NCBI GenBank assembly: GCA_032358255.1
Contig: JAULBX010002224.1
Coordinates: forward strand, 248,001-312,000
Reading direction: 5' to 3'
Source: Heterotrichella gracilis
Taxonomy: Eukaryota > Sar > Xanthophyceae > Tribonematales > Xanthonemataceae
Length of the DNA: 64,000 bases
Shown one piece after another: positions 1 through 10,800 of this stretch (the stretch's first letter is position 1; every line of letters begins with the position of its first letter). The position numbers and the translations under genes were made by a program. The notes beneath the pieces were generated by a model that worked only from the letters and a program-made list of their open reading frames with translations, made no database searches and had not been told where the DNA came from.

Positions 1-1254
1 CTTTAGCAGCGAAGTCACGTCGTTAGCAGTGCCTGAATTTCTTCTCAGTGTACACTGTGAACTATTCAAAGTTGCAAAAAGCTGCAATATATTCCCTGAG
101 TGGCAGCCTGCTCAGGTCACCTGAGCCTCAGGCTGAGGCCCTCGGTATGTCAAAACCCTAACACCCTACATAAATACTATATTTCTCCGAGATATGGGCC
201 ATGGGTGCATGGTACATGGTGAGCTGCAAAAATTGTTGTAGCTGAGCTGGGTGAGGATGAACTGGAAGGCGCAACCCAGTATCACACTTGGAGGTTAGCT
301 TCCTGCATAGTATGTGTCTCTGGTTCCTTTGCAGTTGAGCCTTTTGCGACCATGCATCACCTGGCTGGCGTTCAGTCAAACGCTAAGCGCTCCACCTGTG
401 GTGCCCTGGTGTTAGTCTTTCAAGACCTCAGCAGACAGATACTGAGGGTACTGTTGGTGGATAAACAGTACCCTCAGTATCTGTCTGCTGAGGTCTTGAA
501 AGACTGAGCTTGAGAGCTCCTGATTAATCAAGTTACAAGGCAGCAGTAGCCGGTGCCAATCTCAATGCAGTGCACACGAAGCCTTGCTGACGCCGGCTAC
601 GGTATACCTTGATCCTTGTAGTGTAGGAGCAAAATAGAGCCTGCAGTTGCAGATCAGACATGTTGCACAACACCAGGCCTGGCAATTTCCAGACAACAAA
701 ACAAGCTGCCCTCATAAATAATAAAATGTCAGGGAACAAACCAAGACGGCCCTACCAATTGTATAGGATACCAACTTATAACCATAATTTAATCAAAATT
801 GGATTTTATCAAGTGCGGCGAGTCTGCCGCAGTGCCGCTTGTTATTACTTCTCAAAATCACCCAGTGAAAAAAAATCCCAATTTTCATGCATTTTTTGCA
901 ACCCCGTATTCGATTGCGCTTGTTGCGGAAACAACACAGCAATGGATCACCTGGTATATTTAGCCCGTTGTGTGGTACAATCATGCACACGAGCCCAGCT
1001 AGGTTGCCGGACTGCCATACTTGAAATCAAAACAATTCGTGCGCATCAACCACTTCCCCATACCAAATCGCATTGAAGGTGTTCAGCAAAGATGGATGTA
1101 CACATAGCGTGCTGCAGGTGCATTTAGGTATCTCGTGGCAAGAGCTGCACTCAGCATCAGGCTGCCCATGTGGTTCTTGGAGGTGACGGTCGAGGACTGG
1201 GGTCATGAGCGTCCCTTGGGGATTTGGTAGGCTTGCTTCCATTACCTCTGCCCA
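1..1254. other. Window start with no supported gene
   Basis: No reading frame here shows a recognisable domain, a splice-consistent structure or a convincing composition. The only clear structure is the perfect inverted repeat at 414-505, listed separately. Short ORFs on both strands look like chance ORFs. Confidence 0.5.
414..505. repeat. Perfect 42-bp inverted repeat with 8-nt loop
   Basis: Positions 414-455 and 464-505 are exact reverse complements (42 of 42), separated by the 8-nt loop at 456-463. Transcribed from either strand this would form a long perfect hairpin. It could be a young small-RNA precursor, a palindromic miniature transposon, or a recent inverted duplication. The sequence shows only the symmetry; the function is unknown. 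Confidence 0.9.
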
Positions 1255-1893
1255 CTATAGCTTAGCTGTAGTACGTCGGTAGAGGGGTGGCCATCGCTGC
1301 AAGACATATGGCAAGTAGTCAGATATCAGCAGCAGGACTGCTGTGAGGCTCTTGCCTGTTCCCCCTCGCAATGTCCCCCAAAAGGAAGTGCTGTGCAATT
1401 GCTGCATGGCAATAGTGCACGGCTCCGAGTACATATGGTACGAATGAAGTGCAATCTGGTTTCTGCACTGGTTGCACCGCCGATTAAGCACACAGAAACC
1501 CTCCATGAACCCACACCGATTGGCCAACGCACAGCGCGTACATGCAGCACAGATGCTCAGCGTACCGTCTGGCTTCCGAGAAGTCCCAAAGATGCGCTTG
1601 CGAAGCGATGTCTTTTTCGAGGATTTAGCCTGCTGCGCCACTGACTCAGTCAACCCCACACCACTCATGGATGGAAGCAAGCTGGCAATCCCCGTGGCTT
1701 TGGTGGCGGCTGGCAGGGGAGCGTAGAACTGGAAGAACTCATCCCACTTCTTATCCAGGGTGACCAGTGCCTCTGAGACTGGCACAGCAGTGAGGGTACC
1801 CTGGAAGCACATCGAGAAGGTGTAAGTGGGTGCCCAAGCGCAATTGCCCACCGAGCACAAAGGGTTGGTAGCAAATGGCAATACCCGCTGCAT
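1255..1893 (-). CDS. Unclassified 212-aa Cys-rich ORF
   Basis: This is the longest uninterrupted reading frame in the first 2 kb. It lies just beyond the 3' end of the DUF3754 gene on the same strand. The middle of the protein holds a Cys cluster (CAACTRC, then C residues roughly every 6 residues, ending CNQCRNQ) followed by HSYHMY, which could bind metal. Before it lies a basic stretch (KKTSLRKRIF). I do not recognise the family. Absence of introns in an intron-rich neighbourhood and the nearby hairpin make a mobile-element remnant possible, but no transposase motif is visible. It may also be a chance ORF. Confidence 0.25.
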   Translation of the reverse strand: MQRVLPFATNPLCSVGNCAWAPTYTFSMCFQGTLTAVPVSEALVTLDKKWDEFFQFYAPLPAATKATGIASLLPSMSGVGLTESVAQQAKSSKKTSLRKRIFGTSRKPDGTLSICAACTRCALANRCGFMEGFCVLNRRCNQCRNQIALHSYHMYSEPCTIAMQQLHSTSFWGTLRGGTGKSLTAVLLLISDYLPYVLQRWPPLYRRTTAKL

Positions 1894-1952
1894 ACTATAG
1901 CCCTACTGCTCGGCACAGCAGAGCACCTGCTGACACTCGTGACTTAGGGAAT

Positions 1953-4900
1953 TCACCTACTGCCCCATGGCAGCTGCGTGTGGTGATCCCTACTGTCTGT
2001 GAACGGGGAGGCAAGTAATCGCACCGTCTCAGGATCCTGCGTCACAATGCCATCGGAAATCAGCTTGGCAAGCGCTTTGTCCACAGAGAAATCCAGTTTG
2101 ACGTCGAATCTGGAGCTCAGGAAGCTTTCTATCTGTACGTCCAAGCCTGCTGCATCCAATACCTTGCCTGCGCACCAACGACAGAGATGAAACCCTAGCT
2201 GAGGGCATGGATGCAAACCCTACAGCGAATGGATTGGCAACAGCTCCAAACCTTCCCTCATTGTCAGCACCCACAAACCCAGCACACCCCCTGCCCGTCC
2301 GGCCCCACGTCACGCCACCGCTCCCCAACCTTCACCCTACGTGTGGCTCACCACCCCTCACCTTCCACGCTGTAGGTCAGCAGCAGCGAATAGGCCAGCA
2401 TGGCCTGCTTCACAATCTGCTCCTCCATCTCCTGCAGGTGGAATACACATGAGAAAATTAGGGTATCAGCTGAAGTCGCAAAGTCAACAAAATCCTCCAG
2501 TTGCAATAGTTTATTAATAAAAGTTAGTTGCTTACATGCACTCCAGCAATAGATTAGCAGCCATCTCCAGCTACATGTTATACCGTTAGTTGGTTAGTTA
2601 GTTACATGCATTCCAGCAAAATAGCCAGATTAGCAGTCAGTCTTGCACATGCGGCGCCACGCAGCTCTTTCCTGGCACTGTTTGAACTATCTATTGATCC
2701 CACGCGACTTGAGGTCCTGCTGGAGTAGGTCAGCCCACGTGGCCCTAGGCTTACATACCCCCAGCTACATGTTATACCGTTATACCAATACAAACCCCAA
2801 ACCTTAAACCCCAAAACCCTATATATAGCTGGACAACTGCAGCATGACACACAGTACCTGCAGCACAAAGTACAGCACGCCCTCCTGCGCATCCAGCGTC
2901 TGGCTGAACATCATGCGGTTCATCTGGTCCTTGATGGCGTTCTTCTTGGCGGTCATGGCCGTGTAGGCAGCAGTCACGCGACCACCCAGCAGCGAGACGG
3001 CGCTGATCAGCAGCGTGGGGTTGATGTGGGACTGTGGGTGGCAGCAAGGGGAGTGACGGGGAAGCGAGGGACAGGGCATGGGGTAACGGTAGGGGCATTG
3101 CAGAGAGGAAATGAGATGGGAGCTACCCTGCGATTTCTCATCCACTTTGAACAAAAACAGCAGAAAGGTGTCAGTACACAGCTGCACAGAGCACTGCACA
3201 TGGCGGCCATCAAGCCAAGATCCCTGCCATACCTTGATGAGCATTGTGATGGTTGCCACAATGCCTCCAATGAGCATGACTGCCAGCTGGATGAGCACCA
3301 GGGGCTTGATGTACACAGTCTTGTCGGGGAACACCATTTCAATGTCGGCGAGAGGGATGTCCTTGAACCGCTTGATGTTGATGTTCCACTTGGCAGCATT
3401 CTACATCGACAAAATGGGCATATACTTCAGGACACGAGGGGCATCCCTGTACAGGCGCAACTCCTCACATGGTCAAACAATGCATTAAATACCACTGCAA
3501 TTACCAAGCAACCTGCCCTGCATCACAATGAGCCCTTCCATGCCATCACAGGTACCCCGTACGCACACATACCGGGTCATAGGGCTTGATTATCTCGTTC
3601 TCCGCTGGCTGGCGCTTCTCCGAAATTTTCTGGCGGTAAACTATTACCACATCCTTGAAAGAAGGCTCCATCAGCTCCACCTCCGAGATGAAACCCTTGA
3701 TGAGGTCTTTTGTGGTGGGGAACAGGATCTCCAGGGTTTGCCGAGCCACAACCTTGGTGTGGACATGGGCAGGCTCCTCGGAAGTGGGTTCGGGTTCCAG
3801 TGTGGGTTCGGGCTCTGGAGCAGGGACCAGGCGCTTCTTCAGGATCTTCTTTTCCAGGAGCTGCAGGGCATAAGGTATCTTGGGGTTTGTGCTCGATCAG
3901 GAATGGTTGTTGATGGTTGGTACACTGACAAGCCCCAGTGGGTGTGACTGGCGTGCATACAGTGGCCAAGGACAAGGTGTAATACCTCTGAATTGCCCAT
4001 TGAGAACTGAATGCAGCGACTGCCCTTGTGACCAGGGTACCATGCAGCGGTGCGCGCAGCCGTGCGGTGAAGATTGCAGTGATGGAGGTGAGCAGGCCAG
4101 CGGCTTATGCAAAACCCGGTAAATGCATTGAGGGGTATGATACCCTGCCTTCTCAGGCACCAGTATGCAAACAGTCCACACAAGTGTTGCGCAGTGCCAT
4201 ATGCTCCCGCACCTTGTCCTGGATCTTGTGCAGCAGCTTCATGGAGGGCTGTGCCACCACGTAATCCAGCAGCAGATCCACCTTCTCGTTGATGTACCGT
4301 CCCCTCATCAAGGACTGCATGGCGGGGGTCCACACAGACGTTCAAAGGCCAGGATCGTTGTTAAAGATTGATGTGGAGGGCACCTGACAGCTGATTAAAT
4401 ACCATACCTTGCAAGGGGGTGGCAATGGCACCTGTGTAATGCAACTAAATGAATAAATAAATATAGTGAGGGCAACAAGCCGTCCTCGGCTTGGAATGCC
4501 TTTCACTGTACCCGTAGCTGTGAAGTGGACTACTGGTAATTATGCATGGTCAAGGACACAAATGGTTCTGAGGACATCCATTTGATGAAAGAGAATGCAC
4601 CACACTGCGTGGCATACAGCCTGCGCAACTGCCAGTGGGACCAGCACGCCTACCCTGCGCAACCCGTGCATTGGCACTGTGCCCCTCACCTGTGATACGC
4701 CCCTGTGGAAGATCAGTATTTTGTCGGCTGAGTCAGGCAGCTCCTTGCGGATGTCGGGCAGCTTTGCCCACAGGCCAGGCAGCAGGTTTGACTCCATCAC
4801 ATCGTAGTTGACGGCCACAGGCAGGTTGAGCTGCAATGGGGATGGGACATCGAAATGGGCAGGTATGGTGAAGCTCAGGGCAGGTTGACATTTAGAATGT

Positions 4901-7020
4901 GAACAGTGTAACCCCACTGAGCTTGGGCTGGCAAGTTTTCAGCCTTCACATACACACATGTGACCAGCGACATCGCACATCGTCATGAGTAACATAAAGT
5001 AAAATTTGATTTATTTAATATCAAATTATTTAAATAATATTTATCCCGCTGAGCTCGGGCAGCCAAGAGGCCACGTCCAATCACAAATATGCTAGAAAAA
5101 AATCATCCCAGGGTATGAATTGCCCCCCCGAGGCTGCCCCGCAAGGCCGCATTGTATTGTAATGCCAACGGTTCTGACCACACCATCCTGCGCACTCCCG
5201 GTGCACGTGCGAAGGCCCACTCACCAAGAACTCATACTTCATGGCTGCCACCCACTCATCGGCAGTCATCACCTCATACTCTGCACTCTGCATGAGCGCA
5301 AAGAAGTCCTCCATGAACTGCTGCTGCTGGTCCCGCATCACAGAGTCAGAAATCGGAGCTGCAGGGGCAACAGAGGATTTGCTTCCATTCTAACAGGACA
5401 CGGGATAGGGGCACGGAGCCCTTGGGAGATGGTTGCTGTGTGATAGGTTTCATGCAGGCAGGTGGGGAAAACGAATCCGTGCTAGCAGTAGGCACTTGGC
5501 TTGGTTCAATGTGGAAGGTGCACCACAGCATCCATCGAGGACAGTGGTACCAGGGGTCACGCGTCAGTTCACCGGGCCACTAGTTACCTGCTCCCTTCCG
5601 GCGCACCACCTGCACTCCGTCGACTGCGGCTGTGAAGGGCTGCACAGTGGCTTCAAGGCGGCTGCAACACACAGTAAACAGATGTCAGCACATGAACACA
5701 AGCGCATCTGCGGCACATAGTAAAAAATTGTCGGCAAAGCTGTATCCCAGTGTCTGCGGCACAAGCTAGTGCTGCATGGCCATGCAAAATAGTTGCCACG
5801 CCCTTTGCAGCAGAAGGTACTGACAATGCATTGTGATTGAAATGAAACAAAAACGGGCATTTGAGCCTTGTAAAGGATGAAGATACAGGCACAACCCAAG
5901 TGACAAACCCTAAGCAAGGGTAATCAGTGTATGAGGACGTACTCCCTGACCGTCCAGAAGTCGAGCTTGACACTGCCCTCCACCAGACGGCAGAGGTCGC
6001 CAAACTTCACCACATCGTCGTTGGGAATCTCCTCTGCAACCGGTTTGACGAGTTAGCCAAGTGAGCTGCAACTGATGGGGGGGTAGTTTACTTCAAAAAT
6101 TTCCACACAGGTATAAAATAAAGCCAAGGCACTGGCAGCAGGGAAGACTATATAATATCTTGACAATACAGGCAAACAGCGAGTTTGTATAGATAACAGC
6201 AGAACCACCCCTAAGGTATTGAGGTATACCGCTGACAGCCACAAGTGCGTACAGAGACAGGCACGGACACCGCTCCCAGTGGGCAAGCCCAGTTGGTGCA
6301 AAAAAACCAGTGGGTGCTGAACGACCTGTGCACTTGCGTTCACACCACCTCTAAGGAGCCTACAGAGGTAGCCGTGGGTCTGCACCCCCAGGTAAGAGAA
6401 TGCAGACCCACGTTGAAAACGAAAAAAGTTACTGCCAGTATGAAAGGTAGCACTGTGCACACCAACCAGAACTCCCAGACATCTTCGGTCTCTCTACCCA
6501 GAAAGAACTGTCTGAACCACACATGGAACGGTTACAGGGTCCCTGGTGGGTGGGTGGCTTCTGGCACCCACCCAGGGACCCTGTTACCGTTCTATGGCAA
6601 GCACAACAGAGTACAGGCGCTCAGACACAAGGCAAGCAACACGAAAAACGGCGTTTGTCAAGCTCAGGCGAGCTTGGCGCCACAAGTGCAAACACAGCAC
6701 TGAACAAAGCAGGTGGTTTATTGAAATCTGCGGGGGTTTCGTAGATGGCGACTGCTCTACCGACACCTGGATCTAGCTAACCAGAGTTCCATAACCTTAC
6801 ATCCGACCCAAAAACGCTCACTCGATAACTTGGGCGCTCAACACCGCAAGCTTTGCGGTCAGAACAACCGACTTGAGGCCCCAATAGGGAGGAACCGACC
6901 TAGTATCGCATGCACGCCAGGACACTTACCCACAAGAGAGGCAAAGAGCTCCGAGCTGGGTATAGTTATATACTTTTCCGGAGGTATGTTTATGATCTCC
7001 GCCCTTTCTGAGATAGGCAT
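1953..7020 (-). CDS. DUF3754 / TMEM143-like membrane protein
   Basis: The protein matches the plant DUF3754 family (as remembered for Arabidopsis At3g19340); its function is unknown. Exons read from high to low coordinate: 6930-7020, 5943-6033, 5588-5661, 5225-5358, 4690-4830, about 4182-4314, 3573-3860, 3233-3400, 2858-3031, 2362-2431, 1953-2167. All junctions agree in phase except the one between 4182 and 3860, where a small exon may be missed. Family landmarks: LNLPVAVNYDVMESNLL and ILIFHRG near the middle; FKDIPLADIEMVFPDKTVY; then a hydrophobic pair of segments (LVLIQLAVMLIGGIVATITM and LLISAVSLLGG); then MMFSQTLDAQEGVLYFV and the C-terminal FDVKLDFSVDKALAKL. The start was chosen as the first ATG of the exon carrying IPPEKYITIPSSEL. 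About 525 aa, normal for the family. Confidence 0.88.
2567..2782. repeat. 22-nt direct repeat within a DUF3754 intron
   Basis: The 22-nt sequence at 2567-2588 recurs exactly at 2761-2782, inside the intron between the exons at 2858-3031 and 2362-2431. A second, degenerate pair (TTACATGCAYTCCAGCAA followed by AGATTAGCAG) lies at about 2531 and 2601. This is local duplication inside the intron; no ORF is involved. Confidence 0.75.
6526..6592. repeat. Near-perfect hairpin in first DUF3754 intron
   Basis: The arms start at 6526 and end at 6592 and pair over about 28 nt (one internal mismatch and a one-base shift near the loop). The loop is about 9 nt. It sits in the 896-nt first intron of the DUF3754 gene (6034-6929). 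It could be an intronic small-RNA hairpin or a miniature inverted repeat. Nothing else in this intron is recognisable. Confidence 0.8.
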
Positions 7021-7832
7021 CTTGCTTCCGATACACTGGGCGTTGTCAAGCGACCTAGCCAGGGGGTGTGGGGGCAGAAAGGGGTTGGAGGCAAGTTCAG
7101 CACCGTTTGCACAAGACGATGCAACGCTGGCCAAGAAGAAGGGACAGACGGACTACTCGCAGAGGCTGTTGAACAGATCTGCTCCTTGCCATCTGAGTTT
7201 GAATCTCATAAAAAGCCGAAACACGCAAGTGCTCCCCCAGCCCACTCCCCGTGAAAGCGCGACGAGGATGTAAAAACAATAATGTATTTGATTAATGTGT
7301 AAAATCCATTTTGATCCATCCACTTTTTTAACCTGGACACCAGATGACTGTCTAGCATGCCGTATCTAGCATTGTTCTAATATATCCGTTTGGCAACTGA
7401 GTACAAATTCCAATCACCAACGTTTCAAACCAGCGGTTGAAGAGCGATGTCAACCCCTCCCATCCTCCGCAGTTGCAATGCATCCCCACCGCAGCTATAC
7501 ACTGTACCGCCAATGTACACGCCAAGTCGTGGTACCAGCTCCACTAATTTGTATGGCCTTGGGCAGAAGTTGCACAAACAAAAACTGACAACCTACACCG
7601 CCATGGTGCAAACTTTGCAAGGTCACAAGCTAGACATGATCCAACCCTTGCGATGCTTCAACCAAAGACAACTAAACCACTTGTCAACAGTCATGCTCGA
7701 CATAATCTAGAATTTCCAGCAGAGGACAGTTGGCAACTCCCTATTACTATCACTATACTGTCGATACAAAGTTCCCACACAACAACCCTCCTTGCAGCAG
7801 GTTTTTACCTACAGCCGCAAACCACCCATGCA
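7021..7832. other. Intergenic, DUF3754 5' side and kinesin 3' side
   Basis: Both flanking genes read on the minus strand, so this stretch holds the kinesin 3' region and the DUF3754 promoter and leader. No protein-like frame is visible. Strand-specific expression data would be needed to divide it. Confidence 0.4.
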
Positions 7833-10800
7833 CTAGGCATCATAGGCTGTGCCAAGCCGCGCGCGTGGCTGCAGCGGCGATGTGCTCTCCAACGGCAGCT
7901 TGGACCGCATCACAGAAGGCATGGCTCCGATGGTGAAGTCGTCACCGGTGCTGCGCGGGCTGTTATTGCAACTTTTATCTGCCATGGACATGCCACCCAG
8001 GGGCCCGAATGACATGCGTGACATGCCGCGGGACAAGAACCCACTTGCCTCCCGCCCACTGCCCATGCCCCCGCCCAGCACCTTGCCCCCGTTGAGGCTG
8101 CCCCACTTGGCGCTGATGGTGCGCACGCTCTTCAGGTCGCGCTGGGGCAGCAGGAAGAACTGCATGAGGGCACGTGCCGACTCCTCCAGCGCCTCCTGTG
8201 ACTGGCCCACCATGGACAGGCCCTGCTCCAGTCGGTGCTGGCGGTTGAGGCGGCCCAGGTAGTCCTTCTCCTTGGTCACAGCACCCAGCTCATGGACCTT
8301 CTGCTCGAGGGCCTGCAGGGGGGAGTTGCTTCAATTCACATTGTGGATGCGCTCCTCCAGCATGACATCATTGTGCACATTCACTGTTGGAGTGATTGGC
8401 ATGCGCATCGACAAAGCAAAAGCAGTGATGATGGTTGCCGTCTACATGAGCGACATGGGCATTGCTTCTTGGTGGGTGGCGTGGGTGGGGGCATGCATGC
8501 ATGTACCCCTACCTTGCGCGTGCGCAGCTTCTGGGACATGAGGCGCTGTGCGTTGTAGATGCGCCACCGCGTCTGGATGAGGCGCGCAGCCCTGCTCTTG
8601 GTGTGGTGCTCCAGCCAGACCTGCAGCATGGCGTCGCGCGCAGCCTCCTGCTGCTGGATGCGCCGCAGGCATTTGGCGATGTGCTGCTCCTGACGGCTGA
8701 TGGTGACCTGTAAGTGAGAAGAATATGGCAACTGGTGAGCCAAGAGGTAGACAACTTCAAGCACGTGGCATAGTCGCACATGCACTGCGGTAGTGTGATG
8801 GTGCTGCAGGCCAGCAAAATTTCTTGAGAAGTGTGTGGTGCAGGTGCGTGCAGTGCTAGTATGCAACGCGCACCTTCATCATGTGGTTGCTCTGCTTCAG
8901 CCCTGTCAGCTCAGTGCCCATGCACTGATTGCTGCTTTCCAGGCTGTCCACCTGGCGCTGCAGGTCGCTGCTGGTGGCATCCATCCTAGCGGCCAGGGCA
9001 GCCAGCTCTGTGCCACTCGCCGCCATGTCCTCCTGGTACCTGGCGTTGGCCTGCTCCAATGCTGACGTCAAGCTTGCCACCTCATCACTGCATAGGCAAA
9101 GAGCACTGGTCACAATTGGCACCACAATCGGTGCCACGTATGTTATTTCCCAATCCCAAATTTATGCACGCAACCCCAGCCAGCAGAAACTCCACTAAAG
9201 CTTCACCACAACCCCTGCCCCTCCGCCATGCCCAGTGCGCCCTACCTGTATCTTGCTTGCGCCTGATCCGCCGACTGCTGCGCCGCCGCCCGCACACCCG
9301 CCAACTCCCCCCTATGGTTGTGCACCAGCGCCTCCATCTCCAGCTGCAGCGCCTCAATGGCGGCGTCCTTGTGAGCCAGCACTGTCTCCTGCGCCTTGGC
9401 AAACAACCGAATCTGCGCCTCCACCTGCTCATGCACAACCTGCATGCCACGCCCAACATGTCAGCACCAATTTGCGCGCTTTTGTGTCAGCAACTCCATG
9501 CACTGTGTTCACAAAGACAAGACTGTGAACACTGGGGCCAGGGAGTAATCAGGGGTATCATGGTATACACCATCTTTTGTACCTGCAGCTGAGTGGAGTG
9601 GTCTGACCCAAGCTTGCGCATCAGCTCCTCCCTGGCACCCAGCTCCCGGGCGTGCGCCTCCTCCATCTCCCGCAGTGCCTGCTGATGCGCCTCATTGGCT
9701 GCCCGCACACGCGCCTCGGCATCAGCCTGCACCTGCTCCAGCAGCGCATCCTTCTCCTCACATTCCCTCTCATGCTGCATCTGGAGGACACCCAGGTCAT
9801 CCTCAGCCAGGGCGCGTGCATCAGCCAGCGCCTGTGCTGCAGCCCGGGTTTCCTGTGCTTGGGCCTCCAAAGCAGCCCTGTTCATCCACATGGAACACAG
9901 GTGTCAAATGTGGCCAACTTTGGTCCAGGAAAGACTTTAATGCCTTTACGTCCTCTAATTGAAAGGGCCCCACATTGTGTACAGATTGTGCGGTTGTCCT
10001 TCCCGCTGCATGCATGTATCAGATTGTCTCAATATTGTCTGCATGAAAAGCAAGCACATGGTGATGGTTTTAGGCAAACTCTAACTGCACCTGTGCTCCT
10101 CCGTCAGCTGCTGGATGCTCTCTGCATGCTGTGCCCCCTGCGCAGCAAGCTGCTCCTCCAGGGCCTTGACGTCCCCTTGCACCTCTGCAAGCCGTGCCTC
10201 CAGCTGCTGACACGAGGTCTCAGCCTCTTGACGGGCAGATTCCAGCCTGGCTGCCCATGAGGCCTGCATGCCATCGCCAAGGTGAAGGACGCTAAGTGGC
10301 TCAGCAGTGCATTGCAGCATGCACAAGCTGACACAAGATATCTTGTGTATGAAGGTAACATGGGGCAATGACAGAAGGAGCAGTTTTCATACTTTTTTTC
10401 TCCCTTTGTTCCAGCAGGATGCACTATGGCCAGTATTCACATTTTATCTGGAGGCATTAGCATCATGGGCACAAGCTTTGTTTTGTTATTTTCAATAGAA
10501 ATTATTTTAGCTGGTTGCTTGTCATCTATTTTCAGTTATCACGGCTGCAGCAAGCTCATTATTGGAGTGGCCACTTTTCAAATCCATGGGAAAACTGCTT
10601 ACCTCCAGTTCGGCAACAGAACAGGACGCCTCCCGCTTGGCAGCATCCAGATTTGCTTGCAGCGCTGCATTCTGCTTCTCAAGGCGTTCTCCCTGCTCCT
10701 GCTGGGCTGCCAGCTGGGCCTCCAGCGCCTGCCGCTGCTCTGCAAAAGCTGCTGTGGCTGCCACTGCCTCAGCCTTCACCCTGTGCAGCTCACCCTGCAG

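Noticed and set aside
660-1076. 138-aa plus-strand ORF
   Set aside because: No domain, no splice partner, poor composition; two minus-strand frames of similar quality overlap it.
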